Of a stretch of DNA of 6,231 nt, positions 1-5,861 are shown in pieces. Under the pieces are notes generated by a model. The model searched no databases and was not told the origin of the DNA. It saw only the letters and a list, made by a program, of their open reading frames with translations. A program made the translations under genes and the position numbers. Where the stretch lies: the NCBI GenBank assembly GCA_021781775.1, contig JAJXWE010000109.1, positions 1 through 6,231 of the forward strand. The letters are read 5' to 3'. The DNA comes from Pseudomonadota bacterium. GTDB lineage: Bacteria; Pseudomonadota; Gammaproteobacteria; Steroidobacterales; Steroidobacteraceae. Position 1 is the first letter of the stretch. Every line of letters starts with the position of its first letter.

Positions 1-1276
1 CGCCGGTCTCCTCGCCCCACACCAGCGTAAGCACATCGCCGATCTGCACCTGCGGATCGACGACGCCCAGTGAGAGCACGGTGCGCTCGTTGTAGCTGTA
101 GCCGCCGAACATCGAGAAGCCGACCGTGTTTCCGCCCGCCATGACCCTGTCGTAGGAGGCGGAAGAGTAGTTGCAGTTGGGGAAATCGAAATACTTGTAG
201 TTCTCTCCTTGCGGATCGAGCAGCGAGGCGTAGATCTTGAGGAAATCCGCCGGGTTCCAGGCAAAGGTCACCTTGCGGCGCTGCGGCTCGGTCGCATGAC
301 GCTTCAGCGCCTCGGCGCCGATGAACTCGTGGTCGAACTTGATGAACGGCCCGTAGCCCAGAGCGTACGGGGTGAGGTAGTAGTCCTCGACGTTCTCCGA
401 GACGAAGCTGCCGCCGATCGAGCCCGAGCCCTCGTAGCCGCTCGCCGGCAGCCACTCGCGGTAGGGGCGCATCGGCTCGCCGGTGTATACCGCCGGCAGC
501 GGGGATGGGATCCAACCGGACTCCAGGGTGTTGCTTGAGTACGCACGCGCGCCAACCTGCACCAGTCCGAAGTCCTTGCCCGCTTCGACGATCGCCTCGC
601 GTACCTCGTCGTATTCTGCGTACGGGCCCCAGATCTCCAGTCCCGGTTCTCCGGCCATGCCGTGGCGCAGGCACCGGACCTTGCGGCCCCTGATGTCGAT
701 GAACCCCATGTTGAAGAACTTGATGTCCGGCAGCGGCCCACCGTTGAGTTTGGTCAGGACCTGCATGGCGTTCGGACCCTGCACCTGGAAGCGGTAGTGC
801 CGACGGAATACTGGCTTGCCGCGCGGGTAAGAGGGGGAGCGGTCGTCGCGGATTGCCTCGACCCGGTAGCCGCCGGTCTCGGCGTGGAACTGGATCCAGT
901 TGACCGTGGGGGCGCGCCCGACGAACAGCAGCTCGTCCGGGTCCAGATAGAACAGAATCCCGTCGCCGATCACGTAGCCGTCGTGACTGCAGGGGACCAT
1001 CTGCTTGGCCTTGTTCGGGACGAACCCGTTGAAGCTGTTGATGGTCAGCCGCGAGAGCATCTTCAGCGCATCGGGTCCCTTGACCGTGATCTCCGCCATG
1101 TGGTGGGTCTGGTCGTAGAGCACGGCCGCCTTCTGCCAGGCTACCTGCTCGGCGCGCCAATTGGTGAATTCATACGGCACCACGGGGTAGACGTAGGCGC
1201 CGATCTGCGAGTTGCGCAGCATGTGCACCGGATTGCCGCTGCGGCGCAGCAACTGCTCGAGATTTTCCTGCTTCAT
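1..1276 (-). CDS. ligM: LigM/DesA-type tetrahydrofolate-dependent aryl O-demethylase (3' end outside window)
   Basis: Cytoplasmic enzyme of the GcvT/aminomethyltransferase fold. Characterised relatives in Sphingobium SYK-6 move the methyl group of vanillate, 3-O-methylgallate (LigM) or syringate (DesA) to tetrahydrofolate, a step in lignin-aromatic catabolism. The frame is open from ATG at 1276 to the window edge: 425 codons of roughly 470 usual for the family, so only the C-terminal tail is missing. Family blocks seen include MLRNSQIGAYVYPVV (19-33), DQTHHM (55-60), VIGDGI (102-107), LRHGMAGEPGLEIWGPY (203-219), SNTLESGWIPSPLPA (248-262) and IGGSFVSENVEDYY (about 280-293). From memory of the LigM structure, the active-site residues Tyr31, Gln57, His60, Arg122 and Tyr247 correspond to Tyr30, Gln56, His59, Arg121 and Tyr246 here; all are kept. 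A GGAG box (1288-1285) lies 8 bases before the ATG. It is divergent from the AraC gene, its likely regulator. Vanillate versus syringate or another methoxy-aromatic cannot be decided; the gene symbol is by similarity only. Confidence 0.9.
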   Translation of the reverse strand, partial: MKQENLEQLLRRSGNPVHMLRNSQIGAYVYPVVPYEFTNWRAEQVAWQKAAVLYDQTHHMAEITVKGPDALKMLSRLTINSFNGFVPNKAKQMVPCSHDGYVIGDGILFYLDPDELLFVGRAPTVNWIQFHAETGGYRVEAIRDDRSPSYPRGKPVFRRHYRFQVQGPNAMQVLTKLNGGPLPDIKFFNMGFIDIRGRKVRCLRHGMAGEPGLEIWGPYAEYDEVREAIVEAGKDFGLVQVGARAYSSNTLESGWIPSPLPAVYTGEPMRPYREWLPASGYEGSGSIGGSFVSENVEDYYLTPYALGYGPFIKFDHEFIGAEALKRHATEPQRRKVTFAWNPADFLKIYASLLDPQGENYKYFDFPNCNYSSASYDRVMAGGNTVGFSMFGGYSYNERTVLSLGVVDPQVQIGDVLTLVWGEETG

Positions 1277-1382
1277 CGTCTTTGCTCCGGATCGTTCATC
1301 GTCATACGAGGTCGCCTCGCCCCCGGGCGGTCGACCGGAAATCGGGGGCCTGCGCTCAGGCGCGTGACAGCGCCGATACAGG

Positions 1383-1475
1383 TTTACCCCGGATGGGACC
1401 GGGGAGTTCCACCCATGGCGAAACCGCACGAGGCCGTTGGCGAAAGCTCGGGAGGCGGTCTTGACCCCGGACGGG
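1383..1475. repeat. 15-base imperfect direct repeat, candidate AraC-family operator
   Basis: TTTACCCCGGATGGG at 1383-1397 recurs as TTGACCCCGGACGGG at 1461-1475, with 13 of 15 positions identical. The copies are in the same orientation, start to start 78 bases apart. AraC-family proteins commonly bind directly repeated sites, and the right copy overlaps the TTGACC -35-like box of the AraC-side promoter. The repeat is seen; the operator role is inference. In GC-rich DNA a match of this size could arise by chance. Confidence 0.4.
1387..1404. repeat. Short inverted repeat CCCCGG-N6-CCGGGG
   Basis: CCCCGG at 1387-1392 and CCGGGG at 1399-1404 form a perfect 6-base inverted repeat around ATGGGA. 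It overlaps the left copy of the direct repeat, so one protein site could use both symmetries. No T-run follows, so it does not look like a terminator. Confidence 0.35.
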
Positions 1476-1491
1476 CAATACTAGGTATAAG
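1461..1491 (+). promoter_or_regulatory. Promoter-like boxes TTGACC-N19-TATAAG
   Basis: TTGACC (1461-1466, 5 of 6 to the sigma70 -35) and TATAAG (1486-1491, 5 of 6 to the -10) face the AraC gene. The 19-base spacer is longer than the ideal 17, so it would be weak or activator-aided. The -35 box lies inside the right copy of the direct repeat, which would suit autoregulation by the AraC protein. Confidence 0.35.
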
Positions 1492-1501
1492 CGCTGCCTG
1501 C

Positions 1502-1530
1502 TTGTTCAGTTGACCGCGGCTCCGTATAAA
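1502..1530 (+). promoter_or_regulatory. Promoter-like boxes TTGTTC-N17-TATAAA
   Basis: TTGTTC (1502-1507, only TTG matching the -35 consensus) and TATAAA (1525-1530, 5 of 6 to the -10) are separated by an ideal 17 bases. Transcription would begin near 1537, about 40 bases before the AraC start codon. The short AT-rich patch stands out in very GC-rich surroundings. It competes with the box pair at 1461-1491; I favour neither strongly. Confidence 0.4.
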
Positions 1531-1566
1531 AAACCACGGTGAAACCCGCGCTCCGTCGCGGCTCCG
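1515..1566 (+). repeat. CGCGGCTCCG repeated in the AraC leader
   Basis: The 10-mer CGCGGCTCCG occurs at 1515-1524 and again at 1557-1566, 42 bases apart (about four helical turns). A shortened form CGCGCTCCG sits between them at 1547-1555. The first copy lies between the -35 and -10 boxes and the last just before the Shine-Dalgarno sequence. They could be regulator sites on one DNA face, or chance in GC-rich DNA. Confidence 0.3.
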
Positions 1567-1576
1567 AGGGGGGAGC

Positions 1577-2560
1577 ATGACCTACAGCGAGTCGTCCGCC
1601 ATTGCCGACGCCGATCCGTGTCGTGGCACCGCCTACGTTGCCGCGCCGGCCACGGCGCTGAAGTCCGAGCGCGTTTACCGGGCTCAAGCCGACTGGACGG
1701 AACTGGGTGATGTGATGGTGATGGAGATCGCCTCGGAAGGGCAGGCGCGCCAGGCGCGCTTCGCTGGCACCCGAGTGCATCCGCCGCGGTGTTTCGTGCA
1801 CCTGATGCTCGAGGGCGAGGGGATGGCCCGCCAGGACGGGCGCGAGGTCCTGCTGCGCAGCGGTGACTTTACCATGTGCGACGGCACCCGCCACTACGAG
1901 ATCAGCTGTCCGCCAGGTAGCTTCATGCTGGTGCTCGGCATTCCGACTGCAAAATTGCGCCGCCACGTCGCCTGCCCCGAGTCGCTCGCGGCGGTGGCGA
2001 TGCGCGCTGCCAGCGGCGTCAACGGTCTGCTGTCCGGCTTCGTCCGCACCTACTGGCGCGATTGCCGCCATTCGCTCGATTCCGACTCGGCCGAGCGGAT
2101 CGCCGTCGCCGTGCTCGATCTGCTGGGCGCCGCCTATGCGCAGGTGCCGAGGACGCACGCCGAGCGATCCTCCCGTGGCACGGCGCACAGGATCCGCATC
2201 CTCAACTACATCCACGGGCACCTCTACGAATCCGAACTCACGCCGGCGCAGATCGCGCAGGCATGCCGGATCACGACGCGCTATCTGCACTACCTGTTCT
2301 CCGATGGCGAGGAGACGGTCACCCGCTACATCCTCAAGCGCCGGCTGGAGGCCTGCTCGCAGGCGCTGCTCGCCGAGGGTCAACGGGGCCGAACGGTGAC
2401 CGCCATCGCCTTCGACCACGGATTCAACAGCGCCACCCACTTCGGGCGCGTCTTCCGGTCCCAGTTTGGCATGACCCCCCGGGAGTATCGCGCCCGGGTG
2501 CCCATGGTCGTGCGGCCCGCGCGGCGTGATGTGGTCGCGCCGGCGGCGGCAGGCTGCTGA
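1577..2560 (+). CDS. AraC-family transcription regulator
   Basis: A 327-residue DNA-binding regulator. Residues about 30-190 form an effector-sensing N-terminal half of the AraC-binding, cupin-like kind; FVHLMLEGEG (73-82) and LLRSGDFTMCDG (92-103) look like its beta-barrel strands. Residues about 205-307 are the AraC DNA-binding domain with two helix-turn-helix units: the first near 222-241 (TPAQIAQACRITTRYLHYLF), the second near 274-294, followed by the family signature FGRVFRSQFGMTPREYR (289-305). Length and order are normal for the family. The start ATG at 1577 is preceded by a purine-rich AGGGGGGAG (1567-1575), which supports it. The gene is divergent from the O-demethylase, the usual layout for a regulator and its target, so it may activate that gene in response to an aromatic compound; this is inferred from position. 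The ligand cannot be named from sequence. Confidence 0.93.
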   Translation: MTYSESSAIADADPCRGTAYVAAPATALKSERVYRAQADWTELGDVMVMEIASEGQARQARFAGTRVHPPRCFVHLMLEGEGMARQDGREVLLRSGDFTMCDGTRHYEISCPPGSFMLVLGIPTAKLRRHVACPESLAAVAMRAASGVNGLLSGFVRTYWRDCRHSLDSDSAERIAVAVLDLLGAAYAQVPRTHAERSSRGTAHRIRILNYIHGHLYESELTPAQIAQACRITTRYLHYLFSDGEETVTRYILKRRLEACSQALLAEGQRGRTVTAIAFDHGFNSATHFGRVFRSQFGMTPREYRARVPMVVRPARRDVVAPAAAGC

Positions 2561-2563
2561 GGT

Positions 2564-2603
2564 GCGCAGCCGCCGCGGACAGGTTCCACCCGCGGCGGCG
2601 CGC
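2564..2603 (+). terminator. Strong GC hairpin after the AraC gene, possible terminator
   Basis: GCCGCCGCGG (2569-2578) and CCGCGGCGGC (2590-2599) are perfect inverted repeats around an 11-base loop. GCGC (2564-2567) and GCGC (2600-2603) extend the stem to 14 pairs with one bulged A at 2568. It begins 4 bases after the AraC stop codon, where a terminator would be expected. No T-run follows, so it is not a classical intrinsic terminator. It could act as an RNA 3'-end stabiliser, a T-less terminator, or a DNA operator ahead of the LysR gene. Confidence 0.5.
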
Positions 2604-2673
2604 GCTGTAGGATACCCGGTGGATTCCCGAGTGTCGGCGAAGCGGTGTTCCGATCACCGAGATGGTGTGATGC

Positions 2674-3603
2674 ATGCTCGAGTTGCGGCGTTTCGATCTC
2701 AATCTGCTGATCTCCCTCGACGCGCTGCTGCACGAGAAGAACATCAGCCGCGCGGCCGAAAAGCTCTACGTTTCCCAGCCGGCGATGAGTGCGGCGCTGC
2801 ACAAGCTGCGCGAGTACTTCAACGATCCGCTGCTGGTGCGCGTGGGGCGTGCCCTGGAGCTGACGCCGCGTGGGCAGTCGCTGGTTGATCCAGTCCGCGA
2901 AGCGCTGCTGCGGATACAGGCGACTCTCGGCACCCAGCCGCAGTTCGACCCGGCCACCGCCCGGCGCGAGTTCAGCATCATTATTTCGGAGGAGGCGCTG
3001 CCGGATTTGCTGCCGGCGCTGGTCAGGCGCCTCGCGGTCGAGGCTCCGGGCATCTCCTGCCGGGTACAGCTGATCTCCGAGAGCGTCCTGACTCGCCTCG
3101 AGTATGGCGAGGCCGATCTGTCCGTGTGTCTGGACTCCCTGAGACTGTACGCGGCGCGGGCCTGGCCTGAGTCGCTGCGCATGGTGAAGCTGCGACCCGT
3201 GCGCTGGATCTGCGCCGTCGATGCCCATCACCCGACCGTCGGCGATACGCTCACCGCGGAGCAGTTCTTCTCTCTGCCGCACGCCTTCGGTGCGCCGAAC
3301 GCCTACTCGGTGAGCACCGAGGAGCTGGTGCGCCGCCTGTTCGATATCGACCTCACGGTGCAACTCGCCGTGCCGAGCCTGCTGCACCTGCCACTGGTGC
3401 TGGCCGGCACCTCGTACGTGGCGACGCTGCCCGAAAGGGTGCTGATGATGGCGCCCGCCGTTGCTCCGCTGAAGACCTTCCCGACGCCATTTCCGACGTC
3501 CGAGCAGCACGAGATGCTCCTCTGGCACAACCGTCACGACCCCGATCCGGCACACGCATGGCTGCGTGAGCTGATCATCGAGATCTGCAGTCAGCTTCCC
3601 TGA
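2674..3603 (+). CDS. LysR-family transcription regulator (NodD/NahR-like)
   Basis: A 309-residue LysR-type regulator. The N-terminal winged helix-turn-helix covers residues about 5-65: FDLNLLISLDALL (7-19), ISRAAEKLYVSQPAMSAALHKL (24-45), then FNDPLLVR and LTPRG. The opening and the SQPAMSAAL recognition helix resemble NodD and the NahR/LinR group, which respond to aromatic or flavonoid compounds. The rest, about 90-305, is the periplasmic-binding-protein-like effector domain, ending in a DPAHAWLRELI motif also typical of the NodD group. ATG at 2674 is the only sensible start: an in-frame TGA lies at 2668-2670. The Shine-Dalgarno match is poor (GAG at 2660-2662), so translation may be weak. 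It is co-directional with both neighbours, unlike the usual divergent LysR layout. The PQQ dehydrogenase gene 119 bases downstream is the likeliest target, by position only; the inducer is unknown. Confidence 0.92.
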   Translation: MLELRRFDLNLLISLDALLHEKNISRAAEKLYVSQPAMSAALHKLREYFNDPLLVRVGRALELTPRGQSLVDPVREALLRIQATLGTQPQFDPATARREFSIIISEEALPDLLPALVRRLAVEAPGISCRVQLISESVLTRLEYGEADLSVCLDSLRLYAARAWPESLRMVKLRPVRWICAVDAHHPTVGDTLTAEQFFSLPHAFGAPNAYSVSTEELVRRLFDIDLTVQLAVPSLLHLPLVLAGTSYVATLPERVLMMAPAVAPLKTFPTPFPTSEQHEMLLWHNRHDPDPAHAWLRELIIEICSQLP

Positions 3604-3611
3604 GGCCGCAG

Positions 3612-3627
3612 GCGGCGTGCATGCCGC
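3612..3627 (+). terminator. Small hairpin just after the LysR gene
   Basis: GCGGC (3612-3616) pairs with GCCGC (3623-3627), with a G-T wobble inside and a TGCA loop. It starts 8 bases after the LysR stop codon. No T-run follows, so a terminator role is weakly supported; transcription may read through into the PQQ dehydrogenase gene. Confidence 0.3.
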
Positions 3628-3633
3628 GGACCC

Positions 3634-3646
3634 ATTCGCTGCGAAT
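3634..3646. promoter_or_regulatory. Perfect 13-base palindrome, candidate regulator site
   Basis: ATTCGC-T-GCGAAT is a perfect inverted repeat centred at 3640, about 83 bases before the PQQ dehydrogenase start. LysR-type regulators bind interrupted palindromes of about this size, and the LysR gene ends just upstream. The spacing is A-N11-T, not the textbook T-N11-A, so the link to this LysR protein is tentative. Its presence supports the region being regulatory rather than an N-terminal extension of the dehydrogenase. Confidence 0.45.
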
Positions 3647-3686
3647 CGACTCGCCTGACACTGGCGGAGGAGTCCACCGGGCGCCG

Positions 3687-3718
3687 GCGGCGCTTTACTG
3701 CCGCGAGCGCTCGGGAGG
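3687..3718 (+). promoter_or_regulatory. Leader hairpin and Shine-Dalgarno box fixing the PQQ dehydrogenase start
   Basis: GGAGG at 3714-3718 lies 4 bases before ATG at 3723 and is the best ribosome-binding site in the window, which decides this start over the in-frame ATG at 3621. Just upstream, GCGGC (3687-3691) and GCCGC (3700-3704) can form a hairpin that leaves the GGAGG free. A -35-like CTGACA at 3655-3660 has no clear -10 partner. Confidence 0.65.
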
Positions 3719-3722
3719 AATC

Positions 3723-5858
3723 ATGTTGCGGATAGCTCTGGTGGCGGTGAGCCTGGGTCTCATGGCAGTGCCCGGGTGCGCGTTGGCGGGCGCGGCGGTG
3801 TCTTCGGCAGGCGGTGCGGTCGCGGTCGACGGGGCGCGTATCGCGCACGCCGATCGCCATCCGGGCGATTGGCTCACCTACGGGCGAACCTACAGCGAGC
3901 AGCGCTTCAGTCCGCTCGCCCAGATCAACGACCGTGACGTCGGTCGACTCGGGCTCGCCTGGCACTACGACATCGGCGGCGATCGGCGCGTACAGGAGTC
4001 GACGCCCCTGGTCGTGGGCGGGGTGATGTATCTGACCACCGCCTGGAGCCGGGTGGTTGCCCTGAATGCCGCCACGGGGAAGCGCTTGTGGGCATTCGAT
4101 CCTCACGTGCCGCGCGCGGCCGACGCACACGGCTGCTGCGACGTCGCGAATCGCGGCGTTGCGATCTGGAGGGGGCGGGTCTACCTCGGGACCTACGACG
4201 GCAGGCTGATCGCCCTGAGCGCTACGACCGGCAAGCCGCTCTGGTCGGTGCGCACCGCCGACTATGCCCAGGGATACACGATCACCGGTGCACCCATCGT
4301 GGTCAAAGGCAGGGTGATCATCGGCAACGGCGGCGGGGAGTTCGGCACGCGCGGATACGTGACCGCCTACGATGCGCGGACGGGTCGGGAGGACTGGCGG
4401 TTCTACACGGTACCGGGCAAGCCGGGCGTGCCGGACCGGGCCGCATCGGACGCGGTTCTGAACCGAATTGCCCGTCCGACCTGGCACGGCCATTACTGGC
4501 GATTCGGCGGCGGCGGCAACGTCTGGGACTCGATGGCCTACGATGCGAAGCTCGACCTGCTGTACATCGGCACCGGTAACGGCGCGCCATGGAATGGTAC
4601 GGTGCGCAGCCCCGGGGCGAACCTGTTCATCACCTCGATCATCGCGCTGCGGCCCGAGAACGGCGAGTACGTGTGGCACTTCCAGGAGGTGCCGGGCGAC
4701 GTCTGGGATTACGACGCCGATCAGCAGATGATCCTGGCCGATCTGCGGCTGCATGGGAGGGTGCGCCGCGTTCTGCTGCAGGCGCCGAAGGACGGCATCT
4801 TCTACGTGCTCGACCGGGCAACGGGCCGGTTCCTCTCCGGCGCGCCGTATACCCCGATCAACTGGGCGCGCGGCCTGACGGCACGGGGTGAGCCGATCGA
4901 GGTGCACAAGGCGTTTTACGACCGAACCGGCAAGCCCGCGCTGGCGATGCCGGGTGCCGCAGGCGGCCACAACTGGCAGCCGATGTCGTACGACCCGCAG
5001 ACCGGCCTGGTGTATCTGCCGGTGAGCGCCATGGCGTTCACCTATTCCGGTGCCCGGCGCGTCGCGTTGCGCCGGCTCGGCTGGAATACCGGGGACAATT
5101 TCATCGCTCTGCCGCAGAACCCCCGGGTGGTCGCGCAGATCCGCAAGGCGCTCAGCGGATACCTGCTCGCGTGGAACCCGGTCACGCAGCGGCCGGCCTG
5201 GCGCGTTGCGCTCGGCACGCCGTGGAACGGCGGGGTGCTCGCGACGGCCGGTGGCCTGGTGTTTCAGGGCGACGCCATGGGCCGATTCGTGGCCTACCGC
5301 GCCGCCGACGGCAAGCGGCTCTGGTCGGTGCAGACCCATACCGGCATCGTCGCCCCGCCCATCACCTACCAGGTCGCCGGACAGCAGTACGTGGCCGTGC
5401 AGATCGGTTGGGGCGGGGCGTTCGGGCTCGCTGCCGGCCAGCTGGCGCTCGACTCCCAGGTGAACGAGGGTAATGTCCCGCGCATGCTGGTGTTCAGGCT
5501 GGGGGGCACCGAGGCCATGCCGAGCCCGCCGCCCGGTACGCACCCGCGGCTGAATCCGCCGCCGAGCACGGCCAGTGCGGCGACGATTGCCCTGGGCGAG
5601 AGCCGCTACCAGTCCTACTGCAGCGTCTGTCACGGCGACAGCGCAGTCAGCGGCGGCGTGCTGCCGGATCTGCGCTACGCCCCGGCACTGGCCGATCCCG
5701 CCCTGTGGCAGCGGATCGTGCAGGGCGGCCTGCTCGCACCGGGCGGGATGGTGTCGTTCGCCGGACAGCTCTCCCGACGCCAGATCGAGGCGGTGCGCGC
5801 CTACGTCATCGCGCGCGCGCACCAGACCGAGGGCGAGCGAGCCGCGCGGCCGTACTGA
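3723..5858 (+). CDS. Quinohaemoprotein alcohol dehydrogenase (PQQ + cytochrome c), lanthanide-type Asp signature
   Basis: A 711-residue periplasmic enzyme that oxidises an alcohol with pyrroloquinoline quinone (PQQ) and passes electrons to its own haem c. Residues 1-22 are a signal peptide with likely cleavage after ALA (20-22). Residues about 45-595 form the PQQ beta-propeller with repeated tryptophan-docking motifs (e.g. ATGKRLWAF, TTGKPLWSV, ADGKRLWSV). Adjacent Cys138-Cys139 give the vicinal disulfide over PQQ; Trp268 should stack on its other face. Metal ligands by comparison with MxaF: Glu206 (GGGEFGTRGY), Asn286 (GTGNGAPWN), catalytic Asp329 (GDVWDYD); Lys356 contacts PQQ. Asp331, two after the catalytic Asp, matches the lanthanide-binding Asp of XoxF/PedH. 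A Pro-rich linker (about 598-616) leads to cytochrome c with CSVCH (633-637) and probable ligand Met676. Architecture and length fit type II quinohaemoprotein dehydrogenases. The loop RSPGANLF (295-302) looks shorter than relatives I recall. An ATG at 3621 would add 34 residues before the signal peptide; rejected. The substrate is not known. Confidence 0.94.
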   Translation: MLRIALVAVSLGLMAVPGCALAGAAVSSAGGAVAVDGARIAHADRHPGDWLTYGRTYSEQRFSPLAQINDRDVGRLGLAWHYDIGGDRRVQESTPLVVGGVMYLTTAWSRVVALNAATGKRLWAFDPHVPRAADAHGCCDVANRGVAIWRGRVYLGTYDGRLIALSATTGKPLWSVRTADYAQGYTITGAPIVVKGRVIIGNGGGEFGTRGYVTAYDARTGREDWRFYTVPGKPGVPDRAASDAVLNRIARPTWHGHYWRFGGGGNVWDSMAYDAKLDLLYIGTGNGAPWNGTVRSPGANLFITSIIALRPENGEYVWHFQEVPGDVWDYDADQQMILADLRLHGRVRRVLLQAPKDGIFYVLDRATGRFLSGAPYTPINWARGLTARGEPIEVHKAFYDRTGKPALAMPGAAGGHNWQPMSYDPQTGLVYLPVSAMAFTYSGARRVALRRLGWNTGDNFIALPQNPRVVAQIRKALSGYLLAWNPVTQRPAWRVALGTPWNGGVLATAGGLVFQGDAMGRFVAYRAADGKRLWSVQTHTGIVAPPITYQVAGQQYVAVQIGWGGAFGLAAGQLALDSQVNEGNVPRMLVFRLGGTEAMPSPPPGTHPRLNPPPSTASAATIALGESRYQSYCSVCHGDSAVSGGVLPDLRYAPALADPALWQRIVQGGLLAPGGMVSFAGQLSRRQIEAVRAYVIARAHQTEGERAARPY

Positions 5859-5861
5859 GGC

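Larger units (their letters stand above)
1277..1576. promoter_or_regulatory. Divergent control region between O-demethylase and AraC genes
   Basis: This 300-base stretch separates two genes transcribed away from each other and holds no convincing gene. It carries a Shine-Dalgarno box for the O-demethylase at its left end, two promoter-like box pairs for the AraC gene at its right end, a 15-base direct repeat, a short inverted repeat and three GCTCCG copies. I could not find a convincing -35/-10 pair for the minus-strand gene. That would fit a promoter that depends on an activator, but it is only absence of evidence. Confidence 0.7.

Noticed and set aside
1304..1332. A -10/-35-like pair for the O-demethylase on the minus strand
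   Set aside because: The best boxes (TATGAC-like and TCGACC-like) match consensus too poorly to call a promoter.
662..1513. A 283-codon plus-strand open frame over the O-demethylase
   Set aside because: The minus strand here encodes a LigM-type protein with matching catalytic residues. The plus frame gives no recognisable protein and runs on into the control region.
1481..2440. A 319-codon minus-strand open frame opposite the AraC gene
   Set aside because: Shadow frame of the AraC gene; no family motif and no Shine-Dalgarno signal I would trust.
2380..3555. A 391-codon minus-strand open frame across the AraC and LysR genes
   Set aside because: It spans parts of two well-supported genes and the gap between them, with Gln/Arg/His-rich low-information content and no recognisable domain; explained by codon bias.
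3621..3722. In-frame upstream ATG at 3621 giving the PQQ dehydrogenase 34 extra residues
   Set aside because: The extra residues would bury the signal peptide. ATG 3723 has GGAGG at the right distance and is directly followed by a signal peptide.
3762..3782. Possible lipoprotein signal (V-P-G-C, Cys18) in the PQQ dehydrogenase
   Set aside because: Pro at the -2 position does not fit the lipobox, and a good signal peptidase I site, ALA at 20-22, follows at once. A soluble periplasmic form is more likely.
3591..5822. A 743-codon open frame on the minus strand opposite the PQQ dehydrogenase
   Set aside because: It is the antisense shadow of a strongly supported gene in GC-rich DNA. Its product is rich in Arg, His, Gly and Pro, shows no known domain, and the opposite strand has clear family motifs throughout.
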